Below are positions 22,116-33,180 of a stretch of 64,000 nucleotides of DNA, piece by piece. Origin of the DNA: Hemerocallis citrina (lineage: Eukaryota > Streptophyta > Magnoliopsida > Asparagales > Asphodelaceae); assembly GCA_017893485.1 (NCBI GenBank), contig CM030365.1, positions 33,199,000-33,262,999 on the forward strand, in the 5' to 3' direction. The translations under genes were made by a program, and so were the position numbers. Each line of letters opens with the position of its first letter. The first letter of the stretch is position 1. The notes below the pieces were generated by a model. It saw nothing but the letters and a program-made list of their open reading frames with translations, did not search any database and was not told where the DNA came from.

Positions 22116-22553
22116 AGGAAATAATAGGATTTAAAATCAAATAAAAATAACGGATTTGGGTTTTAAAACTAATAGGAAAATAAATAGCCAGTAAAATGTA
22201 GGTTTATACACAAAATATAATTTGTACAACAATATGGAAATTATTTAAAATAACCACAAATACAATTATCAATAGAACTAGATTTTTAAATAAACAATTA
22301 AAGTTATAATAATGACAATAATAACAAAAATCATAATAATAATAATAATAATAAAAATAACCGTATTAACAATAATACTAATAGGGTTGCATAAAAATCA
22401 TTGGACAAATAGCTACAAATAAAACTTTTAATCATAATTAGATTTTAATAGAAGATCCAAAAATAAATTTTAACAAAAGAGTTTAAGAGCGGAAAAATAA
22501 TTTACAAAAATTTAAAATACCGAAAATGCAATTTTCGAAAAATAAGGGTTACA
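22116..22553 (-). repeat. Start segment of the B-rev LTR
   Basis: Read on the minus strand it begins TGTAACCCTTATTTTTCG at 22553 and follows the first ~400 bp of B2, including an ATT-rich microsatellite-like stretch (22305-22380). It is separated from the rest of its LTR by B1. Confidence 0.75.
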
Positions 22554-22890
22554 AATCCTATCCATCTGACAACAAAATTTCGTTCTCGAAATTTCCTTAG
22601 GCAGTACATAGGATAGGACAAAAGCAAACTTGGTAAAGGGCAACAAAACAAAGGGTTAAAAGGGAAAGGACCAAGGCAGTGGCAACACCAGAAAAAAAGA
22701 AAGAAAATAGATAACAATGAGGTCAAATGGAATGCAAGAAAAGGAGCAAACGGTATCAAAAGAAGAGAAATGGCACAAGATAACAAAACAATATAGGGAG
22801 TAGGCAGAACTGGAATCAAGGAGATTAATGACAGGGTAGAATTGAATCAAACAATGAATGAGTGCATGATGGCAAAATACACTATAAATT
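22554..22890 (-). other. Internal tail of the B-rev element with pre-LTR hairpin
   Basis: Minus-strand sequence upstream of the LTR. A perfect 8-bp stem CGAAATTT/AAATTTCG (22575-22594, loop AGAA when read on the minus strand) ends 21 bp before the LTR. No conserved pol motif survives and small ORFs are not convincing. The boundary with element A near 22890 is approximate. Confidence 0.55.
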
Positions 22891-23470
22891 GTTTTGTCCT
22901 AAACACATACTAGTTAAATCTTGCATTAGAGTTTAAGTCATAGAATACACTGACACATCAATTATATATACACATTTCTCTTTTCATCAATCTGTTTATT
23001 TAAAGTTGAGAATCGCTACTAGTTATCAGCCTTAAAGTGTCAATATATGTACTGACGTCCCCACTTCTATAGGTACTAGATTGCAAAATCACAGGTACTG
23101 GATTCCAGAGCTACAGGTGCAGGATTCAGGAGGACTCAAGGCAAAAGAAGCAAAGTGTTGATTTATTTCCATTGTAATATATATTGTAATTTGTTTATGT
23201 TGTGGAGCATCCAAGTGAAGTACCGAGTGTTATTCATTTTTCATTGTACTCTGATATAATTTATTGAAGGTTTGTAACACTTGGGCTTGTAAAGGTATTA
23301 TTGTAACACTGATGTAATGTATTGCAGTTTTATAATATTCGGACTTGTAATATATTTGTGTTAAATAAAAAGTTTAAAATTTTCTTGTTTGTCTGTGTAT
23401 TGTGGCTAACTGAAGGAAAAGATTCTGGTTTATGTCACGATTTCCCGGTATATGAAAATGGGGGCATACA
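22891..23470 (+). repeat. 5' LTR of A (3' part only)
   Basis: It matches the last ~530 bp of the 3' LTR (29384-29912) with scattered differences and ends GGGGCATACA. The upstream ~3.8 kb of the LTR is missing. Confidence 0.8.
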
Positions 23471-23473
23471 GAG

Positions 23474-23485
23474 TGGTATCAGAGT
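23474..23485 (+). promoter_or_regulatory. Primer-binding site of A (tRNA-Met)
   Basis: TGGTATCAGAGT, three bases after the LTR end, with one mismatch to the initiator tRNA-Met complement. Confidence 0.85.
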
Positions 23486-23594
23486 CGACTTCAATTTACA
23501 GTCCAACACAGTCAAAAAATTAAACTTAGATGCCTTTTAGGAGTCAGATTTTAGCCAGTTGTAGACAGTTATAATTCCTATTGTTGTTTTAAGG

Positions 23595-24311
23595 ATGGTA
23601 TTCGAGGATATCCTAACCGAGGATGTGTTGATAGAAGAGAGTGAACCGATTACGATGGATGATCCGATAATCTTGAGCGAAGAGCCAAAGGAGATTTTAC
23701 TACAAGCTAACCTCAAGACGGACTCGCCTTCACCACCACAAGGGCTAAGTGTGGATCAACGCACAGCAGCGCCAGCCAGCATACATTAGGAAATGAAGAA
23801 GCTGAGGAAGTACAGGACCAGAAAAGATCGTCAAGCTAAGAAACTAAGAGATGCTTGTGGAGCTGCATTAGCAAGCCTAGCAAAGGAGCAGGAACACTTT
23901 GATTCCAGATTGGCACGACTACAGCATGAATGGGAGCAAGTCCTGGACACCACCGAGGTTGTAGTATGCCATTCCTGTGGGAGAGCGGGGCACGAGAAAT
24001 CAGTCTGTCCACGACTATGAGGAAAAAGTTCTGCACCAGCATCAGGGTTAGAGAACCAAGGTCACAAGCAAAAGACTCAGAAAGCGTAGGGAAAACTTGG
24101 AGGCGCCAAGCCAGTAAGTTGTTTTCTATGTGGGGAGCATGGTCATTTCAAAAGCCAGTGTCCGAGGAAAAACCCTCAGGTGGAGACCCACACATGTTAC
24201 AATTGTGGGGAGATTGGTCATGTTAGGCCGAACTGTCCCCAGCTTCATAAAAATGATGGCAGATTAGCCCCAAAGACAAACAATAAAGGAAAGGAGCCTG
24301 TTTACCAAGGG
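23595..24311 (+). pseudogene. gag remnant of A with three CCHC zinc knuckles
   Basis: A single frame starts with an acidic leader at 23595 and continues through stops at 23787-23789, 24018-24020 and 24087-24089 to 24311. Three zinc knuckles are intact in that frame: CHSCGRAGHEKSVC (23967), CFLCGEHGHFKSQC (24120) and CYNCGEIGHVRPNC (24195). The usual gag core is missing, probably by deletion. The acidic N-terminus resembles the start of D's gag at 47891. The protein would have bound RNA in the capsid but cannot be made intact now. Confidence 0.75.
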
Positions 24312-24459
24312 TGAGAGTTCGCACTTACTAAAGGCAAGTTGAAGTAGGCAGAAGAGCCATTACCACTATGTGCATATGGAGTTGCAACTAAGATTAAAAG
24401 TTGTATTTTGAAATTTTATTTGACTGAAGAAGTTATATATGATGTAACACTTTTGTAAC

Positions 24460-24462
<3 letters not shown>

Positions 24463-24498
<36 letters not shown>
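24463..24498. repeat. (AT)n microsatellite
   Basis: About 18 uninterrupted AT dinucleotides between the gag and protease remnants of A. Confidence 0.9.
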
Positions 24499-24503
<5 letters not shown>

Positions 24504-25470
24504 CCAGGCAACCGTTTTGTTCAATTTTGGTTCATCATATTCTTTTGTCTGAATTATTTTTCAAGAAGTTGGGATGTGTGCGGGAGGTATCTCTAGATTT
24601 GGTTTTGTTGATTACACCATTTGGAGCAATCCTCGTTGCAAATTTATGCTATAAGGGTGGTAAACTCCAAATTGGAGGAAAGACCCTAAGTATAAGATTT
24701 GTTAAAGTTGGGCCGTGCAAGAACGAAAAAAGGGCACGCTGAGCCATTGACTATAGTTCTGAACAAATACAGGAGCATCAGCTTTGTGCAAATTATAGGA
24801 GAGAATCCTGGAAGTTAGAAGTGATAATCGTAGGCCATGTCCTATTCTAAGGAGGGAGTGGATACCGAACCGCAAAAGGTCGAGAAAAGTGAAGGATTAG
24901 CCTCAGCCGAAGACCGTGAAGGAAGTAAGAAGCAAGATTATGAGATCAAGCAAGCCAATATTGGAGTGATTACTCAAGATTGGAGCTCAGTTTTGGCACG
25001 ATTGAAGCTGCAACCGAGTCTAAGTGAGCAAGTCAGAAGGCTTAGAATGAAGATGCAGGGATTTAAGCACTAAAGAGGCAAGTTGATAAAGGAAAATCTC
25101 AGAATGTCAGTATGGACTTCATCACAGGATTATCCAGAAATTCAGAAATGTAGGACTCAATTTGGGTTATTTGGGACCCGGTTGATAAAGTCTGCACATT
25201 TTTCCGATAAAGATGACTTAGTCTCTAGAGAAATTAGCGGAAGTCCACATTGAAGGCATAAGGAAGCAGCATGGAGTGCCAGCGTCAGTGGATTGGACCA
25301 AGATTCAAGAGTTATGTCTCGATTTTGGTAGAATCTGCTGGCAGATTTGGGAACAAGGTCGGGTTCTTTGGAGAACTAGTTCGTGGATGACTTACTTGGG
25401 AGCCGGAAATACGTATAAGCTTTCTTTCACCGAGTTATTTAGTGTATGGATATTTTTCTGTTCTCCTGAC
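24497..25470 (+). pseudogene. Protease and integrase scraps of A
   Basis: 24497-24742 resembles the region after the active site of a Ty3/gypsy aspartic protease (ILLSELFFKKLG, then KGGKLQIGGKTL); the catalytic Asp motif itself is missing. 25110-25190 reads MDFITGL...DSIWVI, an integrase core strand with an internal stop. 25267-25470 reads HGVPASV followed by a garbled integrase core. RT and RNase H are absent. This is a dead fragment. Confidence 0.65.
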
Positions 25471-25476
25471 TAAACG

Positions 25477-25510
25477 TAGTTCTGAGGACAGAACTATTCT
25501 AAAGGAGTAT
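25477..25510 (+). promoter_or_regulatory. Pre-LTR hairpin and purine tract of A
   Basis: A perfect 8-bp stem TAGTTCTG/CAGAACTA with loop AGGA (25477-25496) is followed by AAAGGAGTAT and then the LTR start at 25511. Element C has the same arrangement, and B-rev has a hairpin with a different stem. Confidence 0.7.
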
Positions 25511-28500
25511 TGTAATATCCCCGGTCGGATATTATAATTGTATTATTATTATTTTTAAAATTAAATTTTTTTTATAGAAACTTCTTGGTTTTACTAAATA
25601 AAAACTTACCTGTGAATATATCCTAGTAAGTATATATATGTGTTGTATCGATTTTGTGCACTTGTACAAATCCTGTAAAATGCGTTTTGAGAAAATGTCT
25701 GTAAAAATCTCAGGCCGATATTAAAAATTATTATTTTTATTATTATTTTATTTTTTATTTTCAGAGTTGAAATTTTTTTGGTGGATATCACCCGGTTTTG
25801 TTAATAAACATTATCTGTATATATATACTAGTCTGTATACATCTGTATTGTATCAAATTGGTAGTGTAATCTTCTGAGCCGATAATAAAATTTATTTTAT
25901 TAGTATTATCGGAATTAATTTATTTTTATACGGATTGTGCAGTTTAACAAACAAAAATTATCGGTATATATACGAATATATACGTATGCGTATTGTATCG
26001 ATTTCATACGTTTGTAAAAATCGTGTAGTAGGTGTTTTGGACAAAAATATCTTATTTTTGTCATGATTAATCAAAATTGGATGGCTATGATTTGTTTGGA
26101 GGGTTAAACCTAGGGTTTATGATTAAATGAGATACATAAGAGATTAAATAGGTGGATTTCTACTAGAACACTCTCCACCTCACCCATCTACCTCACCCCC
26201 TCCGCCTCATCATCTTTGGCCGGCCAACCTTGACCCAAGGGATTTTTTGCAAAACCCCTTGGTGCATTTGCACTCTCCCCCTTCTCATTCCTTCTATACC
26301 CCCCCCCCCCCCCCCCCCCTCACCTCTTGCCTCATTTGCCAAAAGAAAAAATAGAGAGGAAAAGAAAGAGAGGAAGAAACCCTAAAGAGTTCTTCATTTG
26401 TGGGTTTTTCATAGGAGATTTTCTATAGGAGCTTGGAGGAAGGAGAATGTTACTTGTCTAGTTCTTCCTACAAAGAAATCAATGGTGGGGGTTCTCTACT
26501 TCTCTTTTATTATTGTTGTAAGTGTAGAAAGAACCCATCTTTAGGGTTAATTATTGTTGCTTGTAAAAAGAATCCATCTTATGATGTTTTGTTGTTGTAG
26601 GTTAAAAAAACTCATCTTTATGATGTGTGGTTGTTGTATGTGTATGTTTCTAAATAACTTGGACTAAATCTTATGCATAAACATGGTTGTATGGATCAAA
26701 ATGATCCTATAAAAATATGGATGGTAGAACTCAAATAAATGACATAAAGATTGAGTCTTTAAGACTTTGTTATGGTTATTTTTGCTAAACTAACAACTTG
26801 GACTAATTGGTTTAGGCATATAAGTAGTGTGAGTCAAGATTGATCACATAAAAAGGTTTAAGGGTGGAACTTACTAAAAGCACATAAAGATAGAATCTTT
26901 AGCCTGGTTGTGATCATTGTTGTTATTATTGTCATTTTGCAAACACGAACTATGACAACTTGGACTAAATCTATGAGCATATAAAGATTAGTGTAGTAAA
27001 AATACTTACATGCTCATTTTGGGGTTGTAGAACTCAACAGGCTAATAAAAGACAAGTCTTTGTTGTATGTTGTTTTCCTACCACGTTAAAGATCAAGTCT
27101 TTACTAACAACTAGTTCATAAAAAGTGGGCCTTATTATATGTAGGAACTTGTAGGTTGAAGAAAAAAAGGTTTTGTAATATATAGGGTTTGTAGATTCAA
27201 TAAAAGTAATTTTTTGTATTTTGTAGAACTTGTAGATTAAATAAAAGTAGGTTTTGTAATATGTAGGAACTTGTAGATTCAATAAAGTTAGATTTTTGTA
27301 ATATGTAGGACTTGTAATTCCTAAAAGAAGTAGTGAGGAACCCATCATGCTTGAGTTTTTGTAGTTGTTCTAGTAAAGAATCCATGCTTGTTTTGTAGTT
27401 GTTCTAGTAAAGAACCCATCATGCTTGAGTTGTAGTTGTTCTAGTAAAGAACTCATCATGCTTGACTTGTATTTGTTCTAGTAAAGAACCCAACATGCTT
27501 GACTTGTAGTTGTTCTAGTAAGAAACCCATGCTTGAGATGTTGGTTGTTGTAGTAAAGAACCCATGCTTGAGTTATATGTGCTAAAGAACCCATGCTTAA
27601 GTTGTTGTAGTTGTTCTAGTAAAGAACACATGCTTGAGTTGTAGGTTGTTGTAGTAAAGAACCCATGCTTGAGTTGTATGTGCTAAAGAACTCATGCTTA
27701 AATTGTATGTGCTAAAGAACCCATGCTTGAGTTGTATGTGCTAAAAGAACCCATGCTTGAGTTGTAGTAAAGAACCCATGCTTGAGTTGTTGTAGTAGTT
27801 CTAGTAAAGAACCCATGCTTGAGCTGTTGTAGTTGTTCTAGTAAAGAACCCATGCTTGAGCTGTTGTAGTAGTTCTAGTAGAGAACCCATGCTTGAGTTG
27901 TTGTATTAGTTCTAATAAAGAACCCATACTTGAGATGTGTAGTTGTTATAGATTTAAAAGAACCCATGCTTGAGTTTGTATGGTTGTTTTAGATTCAAAA
28001 GAACCCATGCTTGAGTTTGTATAGTTGTTCTAGATTCAAAAGTACCCATGCATGCTTGAATTGTTTGTTGCAATGGTTTTTAAAAAGGAACCCAGGAATT
28101 TAGCTCGCATGCTAATCTAGTTAAACTATTGAAATGAACCCATGTTACACATTTGTTCTAGTTCGGCTTTTAAGAAGAAACCCATGAAACTAGTTCCATG
28201 ATTGTTTTAGCTCAAATTGATGAAGAACCCATGCATTTAGTTTCTAGGTAATTCTAGCTCAATCTTGAGAAAAAACCCATGAACCTAGTTGCATGTTGTT
28301 CTATTTCAAATTTGGGAAGAGAACCCGCGAATTCTAGTTGTATGGGGTTCTAATTAAAATTGGACCATATCATGTGAACGTCCTTCATCTTCAATGTATG
28401 GTGATAATGGTTGGGAAAGTCACTAGTATTGTTAGCTCGATAAAAGCTCGTCTAGGGTCTTATAGTTACCCTAGGGGTCATTGACCATCGAGACTCGTAT

Positions 28501-29912
28501 CTTACCACCTTGGAATCTATGGATAAATCATACCTCGTGCGCCAATGAATTTTTACTAGTGTGGGTTGATCGCGGGCCGAGAATGTTGACGAGATCTGAG
28601 TTAGGGGTAGTGATGAGTCAAGGAAATCCCTTCACCGGTGTCTTGGATCGATAGGCCATGAGTTGGACCGTGATAATCTTAAGAAAGTCTTTATTGAAAA
28701 CCCCGTAAGATTGTTTAGGTTTAGTGACATCATTAGGGTCGTAACTTCCAAAGATCATTACTTATCCTTTTTGCCAAAAGGGAAGGGTTGGTATTAGGGG
28801 TGATACCCTATGATCCAACTCGTCCTATAGGCCGACACTAGGTAGTGTTATTGGTTGTACCCTTCCTGTCTAAGGGATGCGGTCTGTGCCTCCTCTCGAG
28901 TTGGGAGCACGGGATCCGTATCTTGTCTATTAATTTCTGAAGTGTCATGATAAGGGTGGGAACAATTCTTGTTGGAGCTTAGGGGATGGACAACCAGAAC
29001 TCCGTCATGTTCTATATCTAAGGGCGAAAAGCTATAGACTACGATCTATCAGCTAGGGGGCCACAGAGGATGCCTCGAGCTAACCTGTGTCATAGTTAAC
29101 TCCAAGGGTTCGTCAGATTTTTGGGTGAGGTCCAATATGTCGGGCAATAGTTGCAAACAAAGACACCACTATATGATTGCGAATGACGGCATTAGACCAT
29201 TTCAGAGCAACCTCGTCAGTCACATCGTATCTTCATAAACAAGTCGAGTACAAGAAAAGAATTCATGGCGTGGGTTCAAATCTCTATATATGAAGAAACG
29301 GCTTGTTATGGGCGTATGTGGTATGGAACACATACTGTTTTGTAGACTTGCTTGCATTAGAATAAGCGCATCCTTCCAGTTGTTAAATCTTGTATTAGAG
29401 TCATAGCATACACTGACATATCAATTATATATACACATTTCTCTTTTCATCAATCTGTTTGTTTAAAGTTGAGAATAGCTGCTAGTCATCAGCCTTAAGG
29501 GTTCAGTATATGTACTGACGTCCCCACTTCAATAGGTACTGGATTGCAGAGCTACAGGTGCAAGATTCAAGAGGACTCAAGGCAAAAGAAGTAAAGTGTT
29601 GATTTATTTCCATTGTAATATATATTATAATTTATTTATTTTGAGGAGCATCCAAGTGAAGTACCAAGTGTTATTCATTATTCATTGTACTCTGGCGTAA
29701 TTTGTTGAAGATTTGTAACACTTGGGCTTGTAAATGTATTATTGTAACACTGATGTAAAGTATTGCAGTTTTATAACATTCGGACTTGTAACACATTTGT
29801 GTTAAATAAAAAGTTTTAAATTTTTCTATTTTTCTGTGTATTGTGGTTAACTAAAGGAAAAGATTCTGGCTTATGTCTAGGTTTCCCAGTATATGGAAAT
29901 CGGGGCGTTACA
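25511..29912 (+). repeat. 3' LTR of A, 4.4 kb
   Basis: From TGTAATATCCCCGG to GGGGCGTTACA. It contains a 21-nt C run (26299-26319), a minisatellite (about 27340-28065) and ~1.4 kb of non-coding sequence before the end shared with the 5' LTR. No ORF above ~100 aa. Confidence 0.8.
27340..28065. repeat. Minisatellite in the 3' LTR of A
   Basis: About 20 irregular copies of a 25-45 bp unit built on AGAACCCATGCTTGAG and TTGTAGTTGTTCTAGTAA. Related weaker units extend from ~27190 and to ~28330. Confidence 0.85.
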
Positions 29913-30839
29913 TGATGTCAGTGTCGTTTGAAGCAGAAAACGACAGAGAGGAGAGAGAGCGGTTTGACTTAGCAGCACGCAATTCGAGGTATCTCCATTT
30001 GTAATTTGTTTTTACAAAACAGTTCTTCGTATCTCTCTTCTCTTTATCTAAATTTATTATGCAATCTCAAACAATATTTTTTAGTTGCAATATTGTTATG
30101 AACTAAATTTAATTTTTCTAGGGCTTTGATATAGCCTAATTTTGAGAACACAATTTTAATTCCATATTATTTTTCTATTTTTCCATGGTTGTGTGTTTGA
30201 TTTTTTATCATAATGCTTACAATTGGTTGACCAACTTTTGTATGATTTATTAAATTACGGAGAGACCGAACTGGTAATTTTTTATTTTGAATTCATAAAA
30301 TTAAACACCGATACAAGAGCGTACCGCTGTTAATATGACCATTAAGAAATCTATAAATCTTAATGAATTTTCGATTAGTAATTTGTGCATGAACTATGAC
30401 AAATAATTAGTTGAGAATATTTTTGATATTGCTTGAGAGTGAGTATTGAATAATTTTGGGATTTTGGTCTACAACTTGGAAAAGTAATCTTTTTATTCAT
30501 ATGTAGTTATAAATTGTATGGGATTAACTAGGTAAAATCAAAAGCCCTAGAATTAATTTTGCAATTAATAAACAACAAAATTTCAGATTCTGCTCATTTT
30601 AATTAATTTAGTTGGTTTTTTAAGATTAATTTAATTTAGTTGTTTTCTTTATTGAATTTCAATTTTCCAAATATTGGTTAATCTAGTAATTTTGGTACTC
30701 GATAAAATAATTAGTCCTTGTGGGTTCGACACTCTTTTCACTTATCTATACTACTTGTTGCGATTTTGTACACTTGCAAAAATTATCACATCAAGTGTTT
30801 CACGGGTTTTCATTTGTGCACCAAATAATTTGTCTAATT
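29913..30839. other. Unassigned AT-rich DNA, possibly a retroelement LTR/leader
   Basis: No credible ORF. A stretch around 30715-30800 (CTTGTGGGTTCGACACTC ... GTACACTTGCAAAAATTA) resembles the ends of some plant gypsy LTRs just before a primer site, but no primer site follows and no second LTR is present. Confidence 0.35.
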
Positions 30840-31089
30840 ATTACAAGATGAAGTAACATTTCTTATTAGCTTAAAACAAGTTTAATTAAACATAATCTGG
30901 GTTATTTCAATCTAGTCTTTCCATGTGTTTAAAAATAAAAATTTAATATACACACTTCATTAATTTTATATTAAAAATGTAGTCAACATGTGCATTGAAA
31001 ACACGTGCATTGCACGTAACGGTACAAAATATATGTGCGTAACATACGGGGGGCAAAATTTTCATAACTCAATTTCGCGGGGAATTACA
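30840..31089 (-). repeat. Fragment of a C-type LTR in reverse orientation
   Basis: On the minus strand from 31089 it reads TGTAATTCCCCGCGAAATTG and continues like the first ~100 bp of LTR C (49085, 54137). A later patch (AAAATTAATGAAGTGT) resembles LTR C further in, implying an internal deletion. Confidence 0.6.
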
Positions 31090-31216
31090 ACTGTATAGAT
31101 GTTATTAGCTGAACTTTTCAAAATTAGTTTTATTTTTTTATTTTAAAAAAAATTATGTGCAATATTGCACCGGGTTATACTACATATTATATTATATTAT
31201 ATTATATAAGTTTGTG
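31090..31216. other. AT-rich gap with (ATATT)n
   Basis: No gene. A short ATATT-type repeat lies at about 31183-31207. Confidence 0.5.
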
Positions 31217-32245
31217 TGATGGAGGTAAAAATTATGGTTCATCCACCACCATTTGATCCCAGCACGGATCAGGAGGCACACTAGAACAGGATGGCAGTTC
31301 GTGGACGGAATTAGGTCCAAAGACAATTCATGGGACTTGCTCAGCCCAGTAGTCCATCTTGGCATGCCCACGAGGCTTTCTCATCTATCTATTGCCAGTA
31401 GTCAAATTCTGGATAATCAGGGATTTAATAGCTCAATCTTATCCCTAATCACCGAAATCTTATTAGGCAGCTATGAATCTTTCCCTAACAAGTTCCTACT
31501 GCCTTATAAATAGGGTCTCCTTCAATGTTACCAGGTAATCACATTTTTTCTACCTAATCCCTCGTTAATCCGCTGATTACTGACTTGATCGTCGAAGTGT
31601 CTGTCGCTAGGAATCCTCCCGGTGTCTCATACTTTTTTGCAGGTCTTCGGCGGTTGCTGTATCCACACATCCCACTCATATTAGCCTCACATCATGGTTA
31701 TACTTACGACTGAGATCTGAGTTTCCTCTCCAACAAAAGAAATCACTATTTGTTGCTTCTACATCCAGAAAACAACAGCATCAGATTGGCGTCATTTGTG
31801 GGAAACTGCAATCGATCCAGCATCATACTTGAATCTTACGTGCTTGCCATCTTCTTCCTTGGCTCCCAAGGCCAAGAAAATAGCAATAGTGGGTCGTCAA
31901 GCTGAACCCCCATTACCCCCTCCTCGTTCGACCCCCAGCCGAGTGATCACTCATAGGTTGCAACAGCATCAAGACAAACGTCGGTCGAGGTCCGTTCAAG
32001 TGCCTCCCGCTCGGTTGCACGACGAGCCAATCGCCCAGCCACATCTTACCTCCGGAATTTCTTCAGCAATCACCAGAATGAAGAGGACCTTTACCTTTGG
32101 CTCAACCATTCTAGGAACGAGGGACCCTCGAACCACCCTCCGACCCAAAGTTGTCCCTCTTGCAAGGGACGGGAGTGGGAGTGGGAGCGCAGTCTTTCCT
32201 TGAAGGGCCACCGACCCCCAAATACCCAAGGAGAAGGGGGCCATG
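31217..32245 (+). mobile_element. E: 5' end of a Tat-lineage element, truncated by D
   Basis: An LTR (31217-~31783) with TATAAATA at 31505-31512 and the R/U5 block shared with R1 and R2 is followed by ATTGGCGTCATTTGTGGGAA, which matches the start of Tat-type internal regions, and a short gag frame. D's LTR starts at 32246 and cuts it off. The LTR start is approximate. Confidence 0.65.
31796..32203 (+). pseudogene. N-terminal gag fragment of E
   Basis: A 135-aa frame beginning just after the Tat-type leader. It is Pro/Arg-rich with no zinc knuckle or capsid core. Position is the main evidence that it is gag. It ends 42 bp before the D insertion, so most of the gene is missing. Confidence 0.45.
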
Positions 32246-32840
32246 TGTAATATCCCCGAAACTATTAAAAATTATTTTTGAATGAAATATTTTCTGTTGT
32301 GCATAATTAAATCTATTTTTTAAGCATTGTCTAAAAAAATAGCATATGCATGTAAGTATTTGCTTTGATACATGAATGCTTGTATATATGCAAAATTGTA
32401 TGTAAGAATGTATGATACATAAATACTATTTTACCCTCCTTTTTTTTAAACCAATGATTAAATTTTTACCATGGGGCAAATTAAAAAACTATGTTCTTAA
32501 AGGACCATGGTTTTTTAGGAAAATGAGAATTCCCATGACCAATCGGTGGCACTCATGGAAATTTCCACCTCATCCCTCCACCTTGGCGGGCCACATACCA
32601 CCCCCCCCCCCCCCCCTCCTCCTAAATATTTTTAGTTGATAAATAAATTCACTTATTTATAATTGGATATATTTAAATTTTTGGAATTTTTCTGAAAAAG
32701 AAAAACTACTTTTATAAATATTTCAAAAGAATGAGACTTTTTTTGTAAACAGTCGTTTGGAGGTAAAATATGAATTCAAAAAATGGTTGGCTGCATTTTG
32801 GGGGCCAGTTTTGGTAGTGGGGAGATTTAGGGATGAAATT

Positions 32841-33180
32841 CTATCCATTTAAATTGATTTAATTTGATTTGGTTGAAAAAATAATTAATTATTAAAATTA
32901 GGACTTCTAGGGGGTTTATTTGTGAAATTTCCTCAAAGAAACCCTAGAAAGGGATCCCGACCTATTTGGAGGGCAGAAAATTTTTTGCCTCTCTTCTTTT
33001 ATTTTGGCTTCTATCCATTTAAATTGATTTAGTTTGATTTGGTTGAAAAAATAATTAATTATTAAAATTGGGACATCTAGGGGTTTTATTTGTGAAATTT
33101 CCTCAAAGAAACCCTAGAAAGGGATCTCGACCTATTTGCAGGGCAGAAAATTTTTCGCCTCTCTTCTTTTATTTTGGCTT
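32841..33180. repeat. 170-bp tandem duplication in the D LTR
   Basis: Two near-identical copies, each starting CTATCCATTTAAATTGATTT and ending TTTATTTTGGCTT. Confidence 0.9.

Larger units (their letters stand above)
7304..22890 (-). mobile_element. B-rev: 3' end of a chromovirus-type Ty3/gypsy element, interrupted
   Basis: Read on the minus strand, an internal tail (22890-22554) leads into an LTR starting TGTAACCC at 22553. It continues 22553-22116, is interrupted by B1 (13225-22115), resumes at 13224 and ends in GGCGTGACA at 7304. The same LTR is found as a clean solo copy B2 (55568-59737), which fixes both ends. The tail just before the LTR contains AATTTCG/AGAA/CGAAATT, similar to the end of Tekay/Del-type chromovirus pol regions. 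No pol sequence survives. Removing B1, the hAT-like insert and the internal duplication leaves ~3.9 kb, comparable with 4.17 kb for B2. Confidence 0.75.
22891..29912 (+). mobile_element. A: decayed chromovirus-type Ty3/gypsy element
   Basis: The end of the 5' LTR (to 23470), a tRNA-Met primer site, gag remnants with three zinc knuckles, scraps of protease and integrase, a hairpin, a short purine tract and a complete 3' LTR (25511-29912) are present. Only ~2.0 kb lies between the LTRs, so RT and RNase H have been deleted. The 5' LTR start is missing at the junction with B-rev. Integrase-like MDFITGL and HGVPASV support Ty3/gypsy; tRNA-Met priming and the LTR style suggest a Tekay/Del-type chromovirus. 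Confidence 0.8.

Noticed and set aside
22502..22850. Minus-strand 60-105 aa hydrophobic frames
   Set aside because: Fall across the B-rev internal tail and LTR start with no homology to pol; composition-driven.
27340..28065. Regular short repeats considered as a CRISPR array
   Set aside because: Units are irregular, lack unique spacers and sit within a plant LTR; no cas genes and a eukaryotic context.
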